From positions 1 through 33,435 of IMG/VR virus record IMGVR_UViG_3300027973_000142: DNA of 33,435 bases; one strand, written 5' to 3'. Position 1 is the first letter of the stretch. Every line of letters begins with the position of its first letter. Origin of the DNA: a virus. The translations under genes and the position numbers were made by a program. Of the stretch, positions 17,959 through 25,539 are shown piece by piece. Below the pieces are notes generated by a model that worked only from the letters and a program-made list of their open reading frames with translations, was not told the origin of the DNA and made no database searches.

Positions 17959-17990
17959 TTAGGACTGTTATAGTTACGACACAGTCTTAG
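17959..17990 (+). repeat. Imperfect hairpin downstream of the capsid gene
   Basis: GACTGT (17963-17968) pairs with ACAGTC (17981-17986), extended by wobble pairs on the outside. It precedes the stronger terminator hairpin and may stabilise the 3' end of the capsid mRNA. Confidence 0.4.
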
Positions 17991-17997
17991 AAAGTAG

Positions 17998-18027
17998 GGG
18001 GCAGCGAAAGCTGCCCCTTATTTTTTT
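17998..18027 (+). terminator. Rho-independent terminator after the capsid gene
   Basis: GGGGCAGC (17998-18005), tetraloop GAAA, GCTGCCCC (18010-18017), then TTATTTTTTT. This is a textbook intrinsic terminator and ends the head-gene transcript. A TATAAG at 18052-18057 follows, 20 bases beyond TTGCAC (18026-18031); this could be a weak promoter for the tail genes but the spacing is long. Confidence 0.92.
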
Positions 18028-18079
18028 GCACCACCCCCGTTACTAGTTAAGTATAAGTCTTTTCCTGAGGAGATAAATC

Positions 18080-18853
18080 GTGCCATTAAATTTAATAGAT
18101 TATGCCTCAGTAGGTGCCGATAAGGTAAAAATTAAATTTGGTAGAACAGTAAAGATTAGTTCTATAACAAATAATAAATTTATTGTTCAAACATCAGCTG
18201 CAACACCGACTCTTGTATCTAGTCCATTTAAAGCAATAAACTCATTAGCTGACTATAATACAATATCTAGAACTCTTACTCTTTACTGGGATAAAGTCCT
18301 TGTTTCTGGTCAGGAATACTATCTAAGAGTAGTAGGTATATTAGACGCTGCAAATGAAGTCGTAGCAGAAGAGTATATAAAATTTACAAAACAAGATGCA
18401 GCTACACCTTCTGGTTTTTCAACTTCCGTTGTTCCGGTGATAGAAGAGATTTTAGTAGAAGATAACTCAATTTTAACCGAAGCCTATAGTAGTTATCAAA
18501 TTATAGCTAAAAATCCAGAGTTCTATATTGATTCTGTTGAGCCAAAAAACGGATCTTTTTATTTACCAAATGACAATAACAATGGAAGAGTCACCATTAC
18601 TTTTAATGCTCGTCCAGCTTCCAACTTTTTATCCACTAAGTATTTTAAAGCTCAAAGAAAAAAAATTCAGAAGTCACCGTCTCGTTGGGAAAACATAGAA
18701 ACAGTTACGCAGATGCACTCTTGGAAACCTGAAATATACATAGACTTTCCATCTTTAATAGATGCAACACCATCATATTATACTGAGAATAAAGATTATT
18801 TTGAAAAAGGTTATAAGTATAGAATAACAGTTTCTAAAGATATAGGTATATAA
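18080..18853 (+). CDS. Virion protein of unknown function, beta-rich
   Basis: This encodes 257 residues from a GTG with a TGAGGAG site eight bases upstream. Two beta-sandwich-like halves can be made out: about residues 10-105, with VLVSGQEYYLRVVGILDAAN, which resembles a bacterial Ig-like or fibronectin-like strand pattern, and about 145-257 with RVTITFNARPASNF. It opens the tail gene block after the terminator, so a tail or neck component is plausible. No family is recognised. Confidence 0.55.
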   Translation: MPLNLIDYASVGADKVKIKFGRTVKISSITNNKFIVQTSAATPTLVSSPFKAINSLADYNTISRTLTLYWDKVLVSGQEYYLRVVGILDAANEVVAEEYIKFTKQDAATPSGFSTSVVPVIEEILVEDNSILTEAYSSYQIIAKNPEFYIDSVEPKNGSFYLPNDNNNGRVTITFNARPASNFLSTKYFKAQRKKIQKSPSRWENIETVTQMHSWKPEIYIDFPSLIDATPSYYTENKDYFEKGYKYRITVSKDIGI

Positions 18854-18854
18854 G

Positions 18855-19265
18855 ATGGCTAATTTTGTATACAAAAAAGCAAAAGAATCCATGTTAAGTG
18901 GTGAAATAAATCTATCTACAAATAGTCTTAAAGTTGCATTTATAGATACTTCTTTGTATACACCAAATCAAAATACTGATGAATTTTTATCAATTATACC
19001 CACTGCAGCAAAGAAATATAGAAGTGCAGCTTTAGGCAATGTATCTAATAATTTAGGAGTCTTAGACGCAGATGACCTAACGATTGTTCATGATGGAGTA
19101 GCATTTAATGCAATTGTCTTTTATCAATTCGGTACAACAGATTCTGATTCAAGGTTAATAGCTTTTATAGATGATTCTGAAGGGCTACCTTTTGCTGGCA
19201 CTGCAGAGTCTTCGTCAATGACACTGCAATGGAATAATAGTTCAACAAAAATTATTAGCTTATAG
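18855..19265 (+). CDS. Conserved phage virion protein of unknown function
   Basis: This encodes 136 residues. The layout (an ANxxYxKAKE-like start, GEINLSTNSLKVAFIDTSLY, a middle DFL-IP-like motif, VLDADDLTIV, AIVFYQFGT, a closing TLQWNNSSTKIISL) matches a widespread small phage protein often found among tail genes, which I know only as a conserved hypothetical. It begins one base after the previous stop and probably uses translational coupling. Confidence 0.65.
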   Translation: MANFVYKKAKESMLSGEINLSTNSLKVAFIDTSLYTPNQNTDEFLSIIPTAAKKYRSAALGNVSNNLGVLDADDLTIVHDGVAFNAIVFYQFGTTDSDSRLIAFIDDSEGLPFAGTAESSSMTLQWNNSSTKIISL

Positions 19266-19273
19266 GAAAATAT

Positions 19274-19627
19274 ATGGCAACAAATTATCCAAATCAATTA
19301 GATGTTTTAATAAATCCAACAGCAACTGATAAGCTCAATTCAAACACAGTACCCCATCATCAACAGCATGCAAATTTAAACGATGCTGTAGAAGCAGTAC
19401 AAACCGTATTGGGCGTTAATCCAGCTGGTTCTCATCTTACCATTAAAGATAGAATAATAGCGGTAGAATCAAACATTAGTAGTATAAATGGATTAGGAGA
19501 TGTTACTATAAGCAATATCGGGACTAAAGATGTATTAATTTATAATGGATCTCAATGGGTAAATAAGTCTGTTGAATCATTAAGTAACAACAGTGCAGAG
19601 CTTAGTATTAATGGAGGAAATTTTTAA
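19274..19627 (+). CDS. Small tail-fibre-associated protein
   Basis: This encodes 117 residues. The segment VPHHQQHANLNDAVEAVQTV with VNPAGS nearby is an element common at the N-termini of phage tail fibres, thought to sit close to the attachment end. The second half, INGLGDVTISNIGTKDVLIY followed by NGSQWVNKS, shows the LGDV-DVLxYNGSxW module repeated in the larger fibres downstream. It is likely a short fibre or fibre adaptor. Its last codons supply the ribosome binding site (GGAGGAAA) for the next gene, which starts immediately after its stop. Confidence 0.6.
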   Translation: MATNYPNQLDVLINPTATDKLNSNTVPHHQQHANLNDAVEAVQTVLGVNPAGSHLTIKDRIIAVESNISSINGLGDVTISNIGTKDVLIYNGSQWVNKSVESLSNNSAELSINGGNF

Positions 19628-21181
19628 ATGGCTAATATTTTGAGAATTAAAAGAAGGGCTGGAGGTGGCGTTGCAGGCGCACCTAGTTCACTCAAAAATG
19701 CTGAGTTGGCGTTTAACGAAGTCGACAACATTCTTTATTATGGTTATGGAGACGACGGTACCGGAACAGCAAATACTGTACCAGCAATTGCTGGCATAGG
19801 CGCATTTGTATCATTAAGTGCTGATCAAACAATTACTGGAAATAAAACATTTACTGGTACAATAATCGTTCCAACGCCAAGCGCAAACACTCACGCATCA
19901 ACAAAGCTCTATGTTGACCAGCAGATATCCAGTGTTAATAATACTATTTCAAACGTTGCCACATCATTTACAGTTGCGGGTGATTCTGGATCTAATCAAA
20001 CAATTAGTTCAGGTACTGATACTTTAACCATTTCTGGTGGCACGGGACTATCCTCTGTTGCAAGTGCAACTGACACAATTACTTTAAATCTTGACAACAC
20101 TACCGTAACTGGTGGTTCTTACGGCGGTGCAGGAACGGTTGCTACGTTTACTGTAGATGCTCAAGGTCGTTTAACAGCAGCTGGAAATACGGCAATTTCT
20201 TTAACTTCTTCAAACCTTGATAACACCGCAGTAACTGCTGGCTCTTATGGAGCTGCAAACTCGGTTGCTACATTCACTGTTGATGCAAAGGGTCGTTTAA
20301 CAGCTGCTGGAAACTCAGCCATTTCAATCACTGCTTCACAAATTAGTGATAAGGGCTCAAATCTCGTAACTGGTTTGACCGGTACTAATAACGAGATCAC
20401 AGTTTCAAACTCTGGAGTTGGAGCTGTAACATTAGGTCTCCCAGCTAATGTTACGATTAGTAATAATCTAACTGTTACTGGAGATTTGATTGTTAACGGC
20501 AATACAACAACTCTTAATACGGCAACGCTTGTCGTAGAAGATAAAAATATTGTTCTTGCAAATTCCGCATCACCAACAGATATAACTGCTGACGGTGCTG
20601 GTATTACAGTTCTTGGTGCAACAAATAAGACGTTCACCTGGGTTGATGCAACAGATGCATGGACTTCATCAGAAAATATGAATTTAGTTTCTGGTAAAGT
20701 TTATGAGATTAATGGAACATCTGTATTAAGCAATACAACACTTGGTTCTAGTATAGTCACTTCAAGCTTAACAGCAGTAGGAACAATCGCAACAGGTACC
20801 TGGCAAGGAACAGCTGTCGGCATTGCCTATGGCGGTACTGGTGCAACAGATGCAGCAAATGCTAGAACCAATTTGGGATTGGCAATTGGTTCAAACGTAC
20901 AAGCCTATAATTCAATATTAGCAAACGTTGCTGCTGGAACTTATTCTGGTGATGATGACATCGTAACAGTTGGAACAATTACAACTGGAACATGGAGTGG
21001 TACAGCAATTGCTGCCACTAAGGGTGGTACTGGACTCACAACTTATACAACTGGAGATTTGGTTTACGCTAGCGCAGCAAACACATTGTCTAAATTGTCA
21101 ATAGGTTCTAGTGGACAAGTTCTACAAGTTATAGCTGGAGTTCCAACATGGAGTGACACAATAGACGGTGGAACTTTCTAA
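19628..21181 (+). CDS. Tail fibre with shared repeat modules
   Basis: This encodes 517 residues. The start NILRIKRRAGGGVAGAPSSL and AELAFNEVDNILYYG is the typical N-terminal module of fibres in aquatic phages. Repeats follow: TVAGDSGSNQTISSGTDTLT, then TAGSYG-x-ATFTVDA-GRLTAAG (twice), then a module with VTISNNLTVTGDLIVNGNTT and VVEDKNIVLANSA. The C-terminal part carries the AYGGTGATDAANARTNLGLA module often seen near phage fibre tips. Almost the same modules recur in the fibres at 21201 and 25540, so they have been exchanged. It is likely part of the host recognition apparatus. Confidence 0.75.
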   Translation: MANILRIKRRAGGGVAGAPSSLKNAELAFNEVDNILYYGYGDDGTGTANTVPAIAGIGAFVSLSADQTITGNKTFTGTIIVPTPSANTHASTKLYVDQQISSVNNTISNVATSFTVAGDSGSNQTISSGTDTLTISGGTGLSSVASATDTITLNLDNTTVTGGSYGGAGTVATFTVDAQGRLTAAGNTAISLTSSNLDNTAVTAGSYGAANSVATFTVDAKGRLTAAGNSAISITASQISDKGSNLVTGLTGTNNEITVSNSGVGAVTLGLPANVTISNNLTVTGDLIVNGNTTTLNTATLVVEDKNIVLANSASPTDITADGAGITVLGATNKTFTWVDATDAWTSSENMNLVSGKVYEINGTSVLSNTTLGSSIVTSSLTAVGTIATGTWQGTAVGIAYGGTGATDAANARTNLGLAIGSNVQAYNSILANVAAGTYSGDDDIVTVGTITTGTWSGTAIAATKGGTGLTTYTTGDLVYASAANTLSKLSIGSSGQVLQVIAGVPTWSDTIDGGTF

Positions 21182-21200
21182 ATAAAGGAAAGGTTTTATA

Positions 21201-24200
21201 GTGGCTAATCCAAGTATTACCGGCAATCAAATAGCCATTGATCCTATTTCTGGAGTATTCTTCTTCAAAAATAGCAATGGTTCATTAGTTAGTTCATCTT
21301 TGAATTTACTTCAAACTTCGAATACTCAAATAACAACAGAAGATAGTGTTCAAGTTTCTGGAAATTTAGTAGTTTCTGGAAATCTTACTGTTAACGGCAC
21401 TATCGTCACAGTAAATACAGAATCAATTGTTATTGAAGATAAAAATATTGAACTTGCTAACGTATCATCACCATCTAACGTGACAGCAGATGGTGGTGGA
21501 ATAACATTAAAGGGAACTACAGATAAAACTTTTAACTGGAGCAATAGCACCGCATCTTGGACTTCTTCTGAAAACATAAATCTTGCATCTGGTAAAACAT
21601 TTAAGATTAATGGAACAGAAGTATTATCAGCAAATGCATATACTGGCTCAGCAGCAAAATGGACCAATGCTAGATTAATTACTTTAGGTGGCGACCTATC
21701 TGGAAATGTCTCGATAGATGGCTCTGCTAACGTAACTCTTACTGCAACTATAGTTGCCAATTCTGTAGCTTTAGGTACTGACACAACTGGTAATTATGTT
21801 GCTTCTCTAGTTGCTGGAACAGGAATTTCTTTAGCTAATAACTCTGGAGAAACTGCTACTCCAACAATAACACTTAATGCAACAATAGATGATTTAACAG
21901 ATGTTACTTTAACCACTCCAGCCAATGGTGACTTCTTTAGATATAATGGATCTGTTTGGATTAATGATGCTATTAATTTATCTACAGATACAATAGGTGA
22001 TTACGTAGATCACCTTAGTGCGGGCACTGGCATAACGATTACTAACAATTCTGGTGAAGCTTCAGTTCCAACTATCTCAATTCCTCAATCGGTTGCCACC
22101 AATGCAAACGTTTCATTTAATCAAGTAACAGCTTCTTTAGTAGGCGCAGTCACGGGTAATGTAACTGGAAACATAATTGGAAATGTCACTGGAAATTTAA
22201 CCGGTAATGTCACTGGTAATTTAACTGGGAACAGCAACGGAGTTCACACTGGAAACGTAACTGGCACAGCAAGTAACGCATTAGTTTGGACTAATCAAAG
22301 AAAAATTACTTTAGATGGTGACGTAACTGGTAACGTATTTATAGACGGAAGCGCTAATGTTACTATAACAACAACAATTGCTTCTAATTCGGTAGCGCTT
22401 GGTGCAGACACTACAGGTCAATATGTAGCAAACTTAGTCTCGGGTACCGGTATAACAATAACTGATAATTCCGGTGAAGGAATGACGCCAGTCATTAAAA
22501 TAGCAGATTCCTATACTACAAACATGGTTTCTAATATAGCAAACTCCGCAGCAAGTGTGAGCACTTATGCTGACGGTGTTGGAAACACTGCTTATTCAAA
22601 TGCGGTAACTTACGTTAACAATAGAACATTGAATGATTTTACAGAAGTAGTTATCACTACTCCAACTTCAGATAACCTATTAATGTATAACGGTTCTGCT
22701 TGGATTAATCAAGCTGTTAATATAAATAGATTATCAGATGTTAATGTTGATCCTAGTACTCTTGGGGATTATCAAGTGCTTAAATATGATAGCAACACTT
22801 CACAGTGGGTTAATGGCACGGTTGATTGGGAGCTTCCTGTTGGTCTAGCTTATAAGACTACTTTGGGAAATAACACAAATAGTACATTCACAATAGCTCA
22901 CGGACTTGGCACCCGAGACATCTTTGTTACATGCAGGACTACAAATGCACCATATGAGGTAATAGAAGTAAGATGGGCAGCAACAGATCTTAATAATGCT
23001 ACTTTTACATTTTCAACACCGCCAACAACTGACTCAATTTCAGTAACAATATTTTCTAACGTTTCTAGTGCCATAATAAGCGTTCCATCTTTAAGCACTT
23101 TAGATGACTTTGTTATTGCTGGTGCTGGAATTACTGCAGGGCAATACATTGTGTGGAATGGTAGTAAGTGGTACAACAAAACATTACTACTCGATGATGC
23201 ATCTGATGTACAAATTAACACCTTAACCACTGGTGATATCTTAAGATATGATGGAACCTTTTGGGTTAACGACCCTATTAATCTTGGCACAGATACAGTT
23301 GGTGGATATATTACATCACTTGTAGCTGGAACTGGTATTACTCTAATTAATAATACAGGCGAAGGTGCAACGCCAACTATAACGGTTGACACTTCAGCGA
23401 TTCAAGCACGTGTTGCTAATGTTACTGACACAGAAATTGGATACTTAGACGGTGTAACTTCTGCAATTCAGACACAGATCAATAACAAACTTGATTCTTC
23501 AACAGCTGGAACAACTTACGCGCCTTTGGCTAGTCCAACTTTTACAGGAAATGTTTCTGGTATAACCAAGACAATGGTTGGTCTTGGAAACGTAGACAAC
23601 ACGGCAGATACAGCAAAACCAGTTTCTACAGCTCAGCAGACTGCTCTTGATCTAAAGGCAAACTTGGCTTCGCCAACATTTACGGGAACCGTAACCATCC
23701 CAGCAGGCGCTTCAATTTCTGGTTTTGCAACACTTGCTAATCCTACATTTACTGGAACTGTTGCGGGTATCACAAAAGCAATGGTTGGTCTTGGTAGTGT
23801 TGATAATACAACAGACCTTGGAAAACCAATATCAAATGCTGTTCAAACAGCGCTTGACTTAAAGGCTCCTCTTGCAAATGCTACATTTACAGGGACAATA
23901 ACTCTTCCTTCAAATACGGTTACATCTTCGATGATTATGGATGGAACTATTGCCAATGTTGATATCAGCGCATCGGCTGCAATTGATTATTCTAAATTAT
24001 CATTAAGTAACTCGATTGCTACTACCGACTTAGTATCTGGTGCAGCTAGGGCAGGATTCAATTCAACATTAAGAACAGTTACCTCAAGTAATACTCTTGT
24101 AATTTCAGATCTTGCTAAATTAATAGTAGTAAATAGCTCTTCTACTGCTAATATTACGGTCCCTGCAGATAATACAGTTAATTTTAATGTTGGTGATAGA

Positions 24201-24365
24201 ATAGATTTTGTTACAATTAATACTGGTTTAGTGACATTTATTGCTGCAGGTGGAGTTAGCGTAAGCGGAACTCCTGGTCTTAATTTGCGTACACAATACT
24301 CTGGTGCTACACTAGTTAAACTAGCGGCTAACACTTGGGTGGCAATGGGTGATCTAAAGGCTTAA
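21201..24365 (+). CDS. Long tail fibre
   Basis: This encodes 1054 residues from a GTG with an AAAGGAAAGG site. It is built of modules: the NLTVNGT-VIEDKNIELANVS segment shared with the neighbouring fibres, paired RLITLGGDLSGNVSIDGSAN blocks, and a four-residue GNVTGNLT tandem run at about 320-350. A THGLGTR-type module (FTIAHGLGTRDIFVT) is shared with 25540 and 29832. Near the end come two copies of ASPTFTG with MVGLGNVDNT and QTALDLKA, a module known from many phage fibres. The last 90 residues form a smooth beta-rich end. The protein is almost free of Cys and charged runs, as expected of a trimeric beta shaft. No in-frame CGG. Confidence 0.8.
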   Translation: MANPSITGNQIAIDPISGVFFFKNSNGSLVSSSLNLLQTSNTQITTEDSVQVSGNLVVSGNLTVNGTIVTVNTESIVIEDKNIELANVSSPSNVTADGGGITLKGTTDKTFNWSNSTASWTSSENINLASGKTFKINGTEVLSANAYTGSAAKWTNARLITLGGDLSGNVSIDGSANVTLTATIVANSVALGTDTTGNYVASLVAGTGISLANNSGETATPTITLNATIDDLTDVTLTTPANGDFFRYNGSVWINDAINLSTDTIGDYVDHLSAGTGITITNNSGEASVPTISIPQSVATNANVSFNQVTASLVGAVTGNVTGNIIGNVTGNLTGNVTGNLTGNSNGVHTGNVTGTASNALVWTNQRKITLDGDVTGNVFIDGSANVTITTTIASNSVALGADTTGQYVANLVSGTGITITDNSGEGMTPVIKIADSYTTNMVSNIANSAASVSTYADGVGNTAYSNAVTYVNNRTLNDFTEVVITTPTSDNLLMYNGSAWINQAVNINRLSDVNVDPSTLGDYQVLKYDSNTSQWVNGTVDWELPVGLAYKTTLGNNTNSTFTIAHGLGTRDIFVTCRTTNAPYEVIEVRWAATDLNNATFTFSTPPTTDSISVTIFSNVSSAIISVPSLSTLDDFVIAGAGITAGQYIVWNGSKWYNKTLLLDDASDVQINTLTTGDILRYDGTFWVNDPINLGTDTVGGYITSLVAGTGITLINNTGEGATPTITVDTSAIQARVANVTDTEIGYLDGVTSAIQTQINNKLDSSTAGTTYAPLASPTFTGNVSGITKTMVGLGNVDNTADTAKPVSTAQQTALDLKANLASPTFTGTVTIPAGASISGFATLANPTFTGTVAGITKAMVGLGSVDNTTDLGKPISNAVQTALDLKAPLANATFTGTITLPSNTVTSSMIMDGTIANVDISASAAIDYSKLSLSNSIATTDLVSGAARAGFNSTLRTVTSSNTLVISDLAKLIVVNSSSTANITVPADNTVNFNVGDRIDFVTINTGLVTFIAAGGVSVSGTPGLNLRTQYSGATLVKLAANTWVAMGDLKA
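22150..22275 (+). repeat. Short coding tandem repeats (GNVTGNLT)
   Basis: About ten diverged 12-base units, encoding Gly-Asn-Val/Leu/Ile-Thr, lie in tandem within the long fibre gene. They probably form a beta-helical or beta-spiral shaft element and may vary in copy number. Confidence 0.6.
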
Positions 24366-24367
24366 TC

Positions 24368-24902
24368 ATGACAGTTCCAATAGGCAGTTCGGGGCGGTTC
24401 AAGAAAAGCAACCAAACCTTTAATTGCACAAAAGGCAACAAAGTCTACTGCTAACGCTGCAATAATTGCCGCTGGTTTTGTTGTTGGCACCGTAAGCAAT
24501 ACAGCAACAGAAGATAGTACTTTGGGAGACGTAGTACACACTGCATTAACTGACAGCAGTGTGGCACTATTGGGTAGCGCTATTAATTATACTGTCGGAG
24601 CTTTTTCTCCACCAACATTCTTTGCTCCTCCAGGATTTTTTGCTCCTCCAGGATTTTTTGGTCCTCCGGGATTCTTTGGTCCTCCGGGATTCTTTGGTCC
24701 TCCGGGATTCTTTGTTCCTCCAGCTTGTACTTACTGCAATGGAACAGCTGTAACTGAAGAGCAATGTTTGCCAGGTGGCACAAGAACTAGATCTGGAATA
24801 TCCTATAATGGTACCTGTGGCCCTGCTGGCTGCACTGGTTGCGATTGCCCAACAACTGTAGTCTGGGGCGCTTGGGGCCCACCTAATGGTTTCTATTGTT
24901 AA
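24368..24902 (+). CDS. PPGFF-repeat, Cys-rich tail-associated protein, joined by a +1 shift at CGG
   Basis: The ATG at 24368 follows the fibre stop by two bases, with an AAGG site about eight bases upstream. After nine codons comes CGG (24395). The +1 shift gives SSG-Gly-SRKATKPLIAQKAT and continues to 24902, about 177 residues in all. Unshifted, only 28 residues are made. The N-terminal half has a hydrophobic segment (ANAAIIAAGFVVGTV). Residues about 83-118 are six-residue PPGFF(G/A) repeats. The C-terminus (about 120-177) holds eight Cys, in pairs such as CTYCNG and CTGCDCP, suggesting disulfide or metal bonding. The product may be an adhesion tip or accessory. I know the PPGFF/PPSF type of repeat from phage proteins but not its function. 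Confidence 0.65.
24395..24398 (+). other. CGGT +1 frameshift site
   Basis: In-frame CGG preceded by GGG, at codon 10. The 0 frame reads 19 more codons to TAA. The +1 frame reads GGT TCA AGA and continues to the PPGFF repeats. Another CGG five bases earlier (24390) is out of frame and has no effect. Confidence 0.8.
24618..24722 (+). repeat. 18-base tandem repeats encoding PPGFF units
   Basis: Six near-identical 18-base units, TTTGGTCCTCCGGGATTC and variants; the three central copies are identical. They encode the repeated FF-(A/G)-PPG. The perfect copies indicate recent expansion. The CGG in each unit is out of frame. Confidence 0.85.
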
Positions 24903-24908
24903 TAAATA

Positions 24909-24917
24909 TGATATAAT
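24909..24917 (+). promoter_or_regulatory. Extended -10 promoter element
   Basis: TGATATAAT between the PPGFF gene and the gene at 24956. No good -35 is seen, which is common for extended -10 promoters. The same nine bases occur before 29832. Confidence 0.45.
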
Positions 24918-24955
24918 GAAATATATAAATAAATTTTTAAAAAGGAGAAACGTTA

Positions 24956-25183
24956 ATGTCTATTAATGTACCGGAAACTATTAGTGATAATGAATTTACT
25001 TTTTTTGCCGTTGTTGTAGATGGAGAATACACCGGTAAAGTTGGTATTACAGGAAGTGGAGGTCCTATAATGGCTGGGATGAAATCTAATCCAACCATTG
25101 TAGAAATGACTCAAGAACAAGCAAATGAAGTGCAACTTGGTTGGGTGTATAATGGAACTACTTTTGTTCCAGCATCAGAATAA
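24956..25183 (+). CDS. Small phage protein of unknown function
   Basis: This encodes 75 residues with an AAAGGAG site nine bases before the ATG. The sequence (EFTFFAVVVDGEYTGKVGIT, then a MAGMKSNPTIVEMTQEQANE segment and the ending YNGTTFVPASE) reads as a small beta-rich protein ending in a W-xx-xGxxF motif that resembles short proteins found among aquatic-phage structural genes. The role is unknown. A likely promoter precedes it, so it may be transcribed separately from the fibre genes. Confidence 0.6.
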   Translation: MSINVPETISDNEFTFFAVVVDGEYTGKVGITGSGGPIMAGMKSNPTIVEMTQEQANEVQLGWVYNGTTFVPASE

Positions 25184-25189
25184 AGTTCT

Positions 25190-25417
25190 ATGTCAGCTTG
25201 GAAAGAGTATAAAGAAAAATTAGGAGTAACTCGACCTTGGGATTTATTAAATCCAAATGAAGAAAGAGTTTCCGAAGAAAAAGCTAAATCTAGATATGAC
25301 GTTTGTCTTGAATGTGATAAATTAATATCAGCTACGAAGCAATGCAAAGAATGCGGATGCGTTATGCCACTGAAAGTAAAGCTAAAAGCAGCAGTTTGCC
25401 CCTTAGGTAAATGGTAA
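25190..25417 (+). CDS. Small zinc-ribbon-like protein (DUF6171-like)
   Basis: This encodes 75 residues. Two Cys pairs (CLEC, then CKECGC) and a final Cys in AAVCPLGKW make a pattern C-x2-C-x9-C-x2-C-x1-C with a terminal CPxGKW. I know this pattern from a small phage family (DUF6171-like) with a presumed metal-binding ribbon. The start ATG lies seven bases after the previous stop. The function is unknown; the location among tail genes is typical of such small cargo genes. The 122-base gap that follows (25418-25539) holds a TATAAT at 25501 without a partner -35, and no tRNA. Confidence 0.65.
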   Translation: MSAWKEYKEKLGVTRPWDLLNPNEERVSEEKAKSRYDVCLECDKLISATKQCKECGCVMPLKVKLKAAVCPLGKW

Positions 25418-25539
25418 TATTTAATTTTCATAATACGTAATTATATGTTATTCTAGATTAGTAAATTTTGGCATTAAAACAACCAGAACCTATATTACTA
25501 TATAATAAGATTTTATCTCAATAAAGGAAGAGGTGCCTC

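Noticed and set aside
25501-25506. TATAAT before the 25540 fibre as a promoter
   Set aside because: No -35 at a suitable distance and no TG extension; too weak to list.
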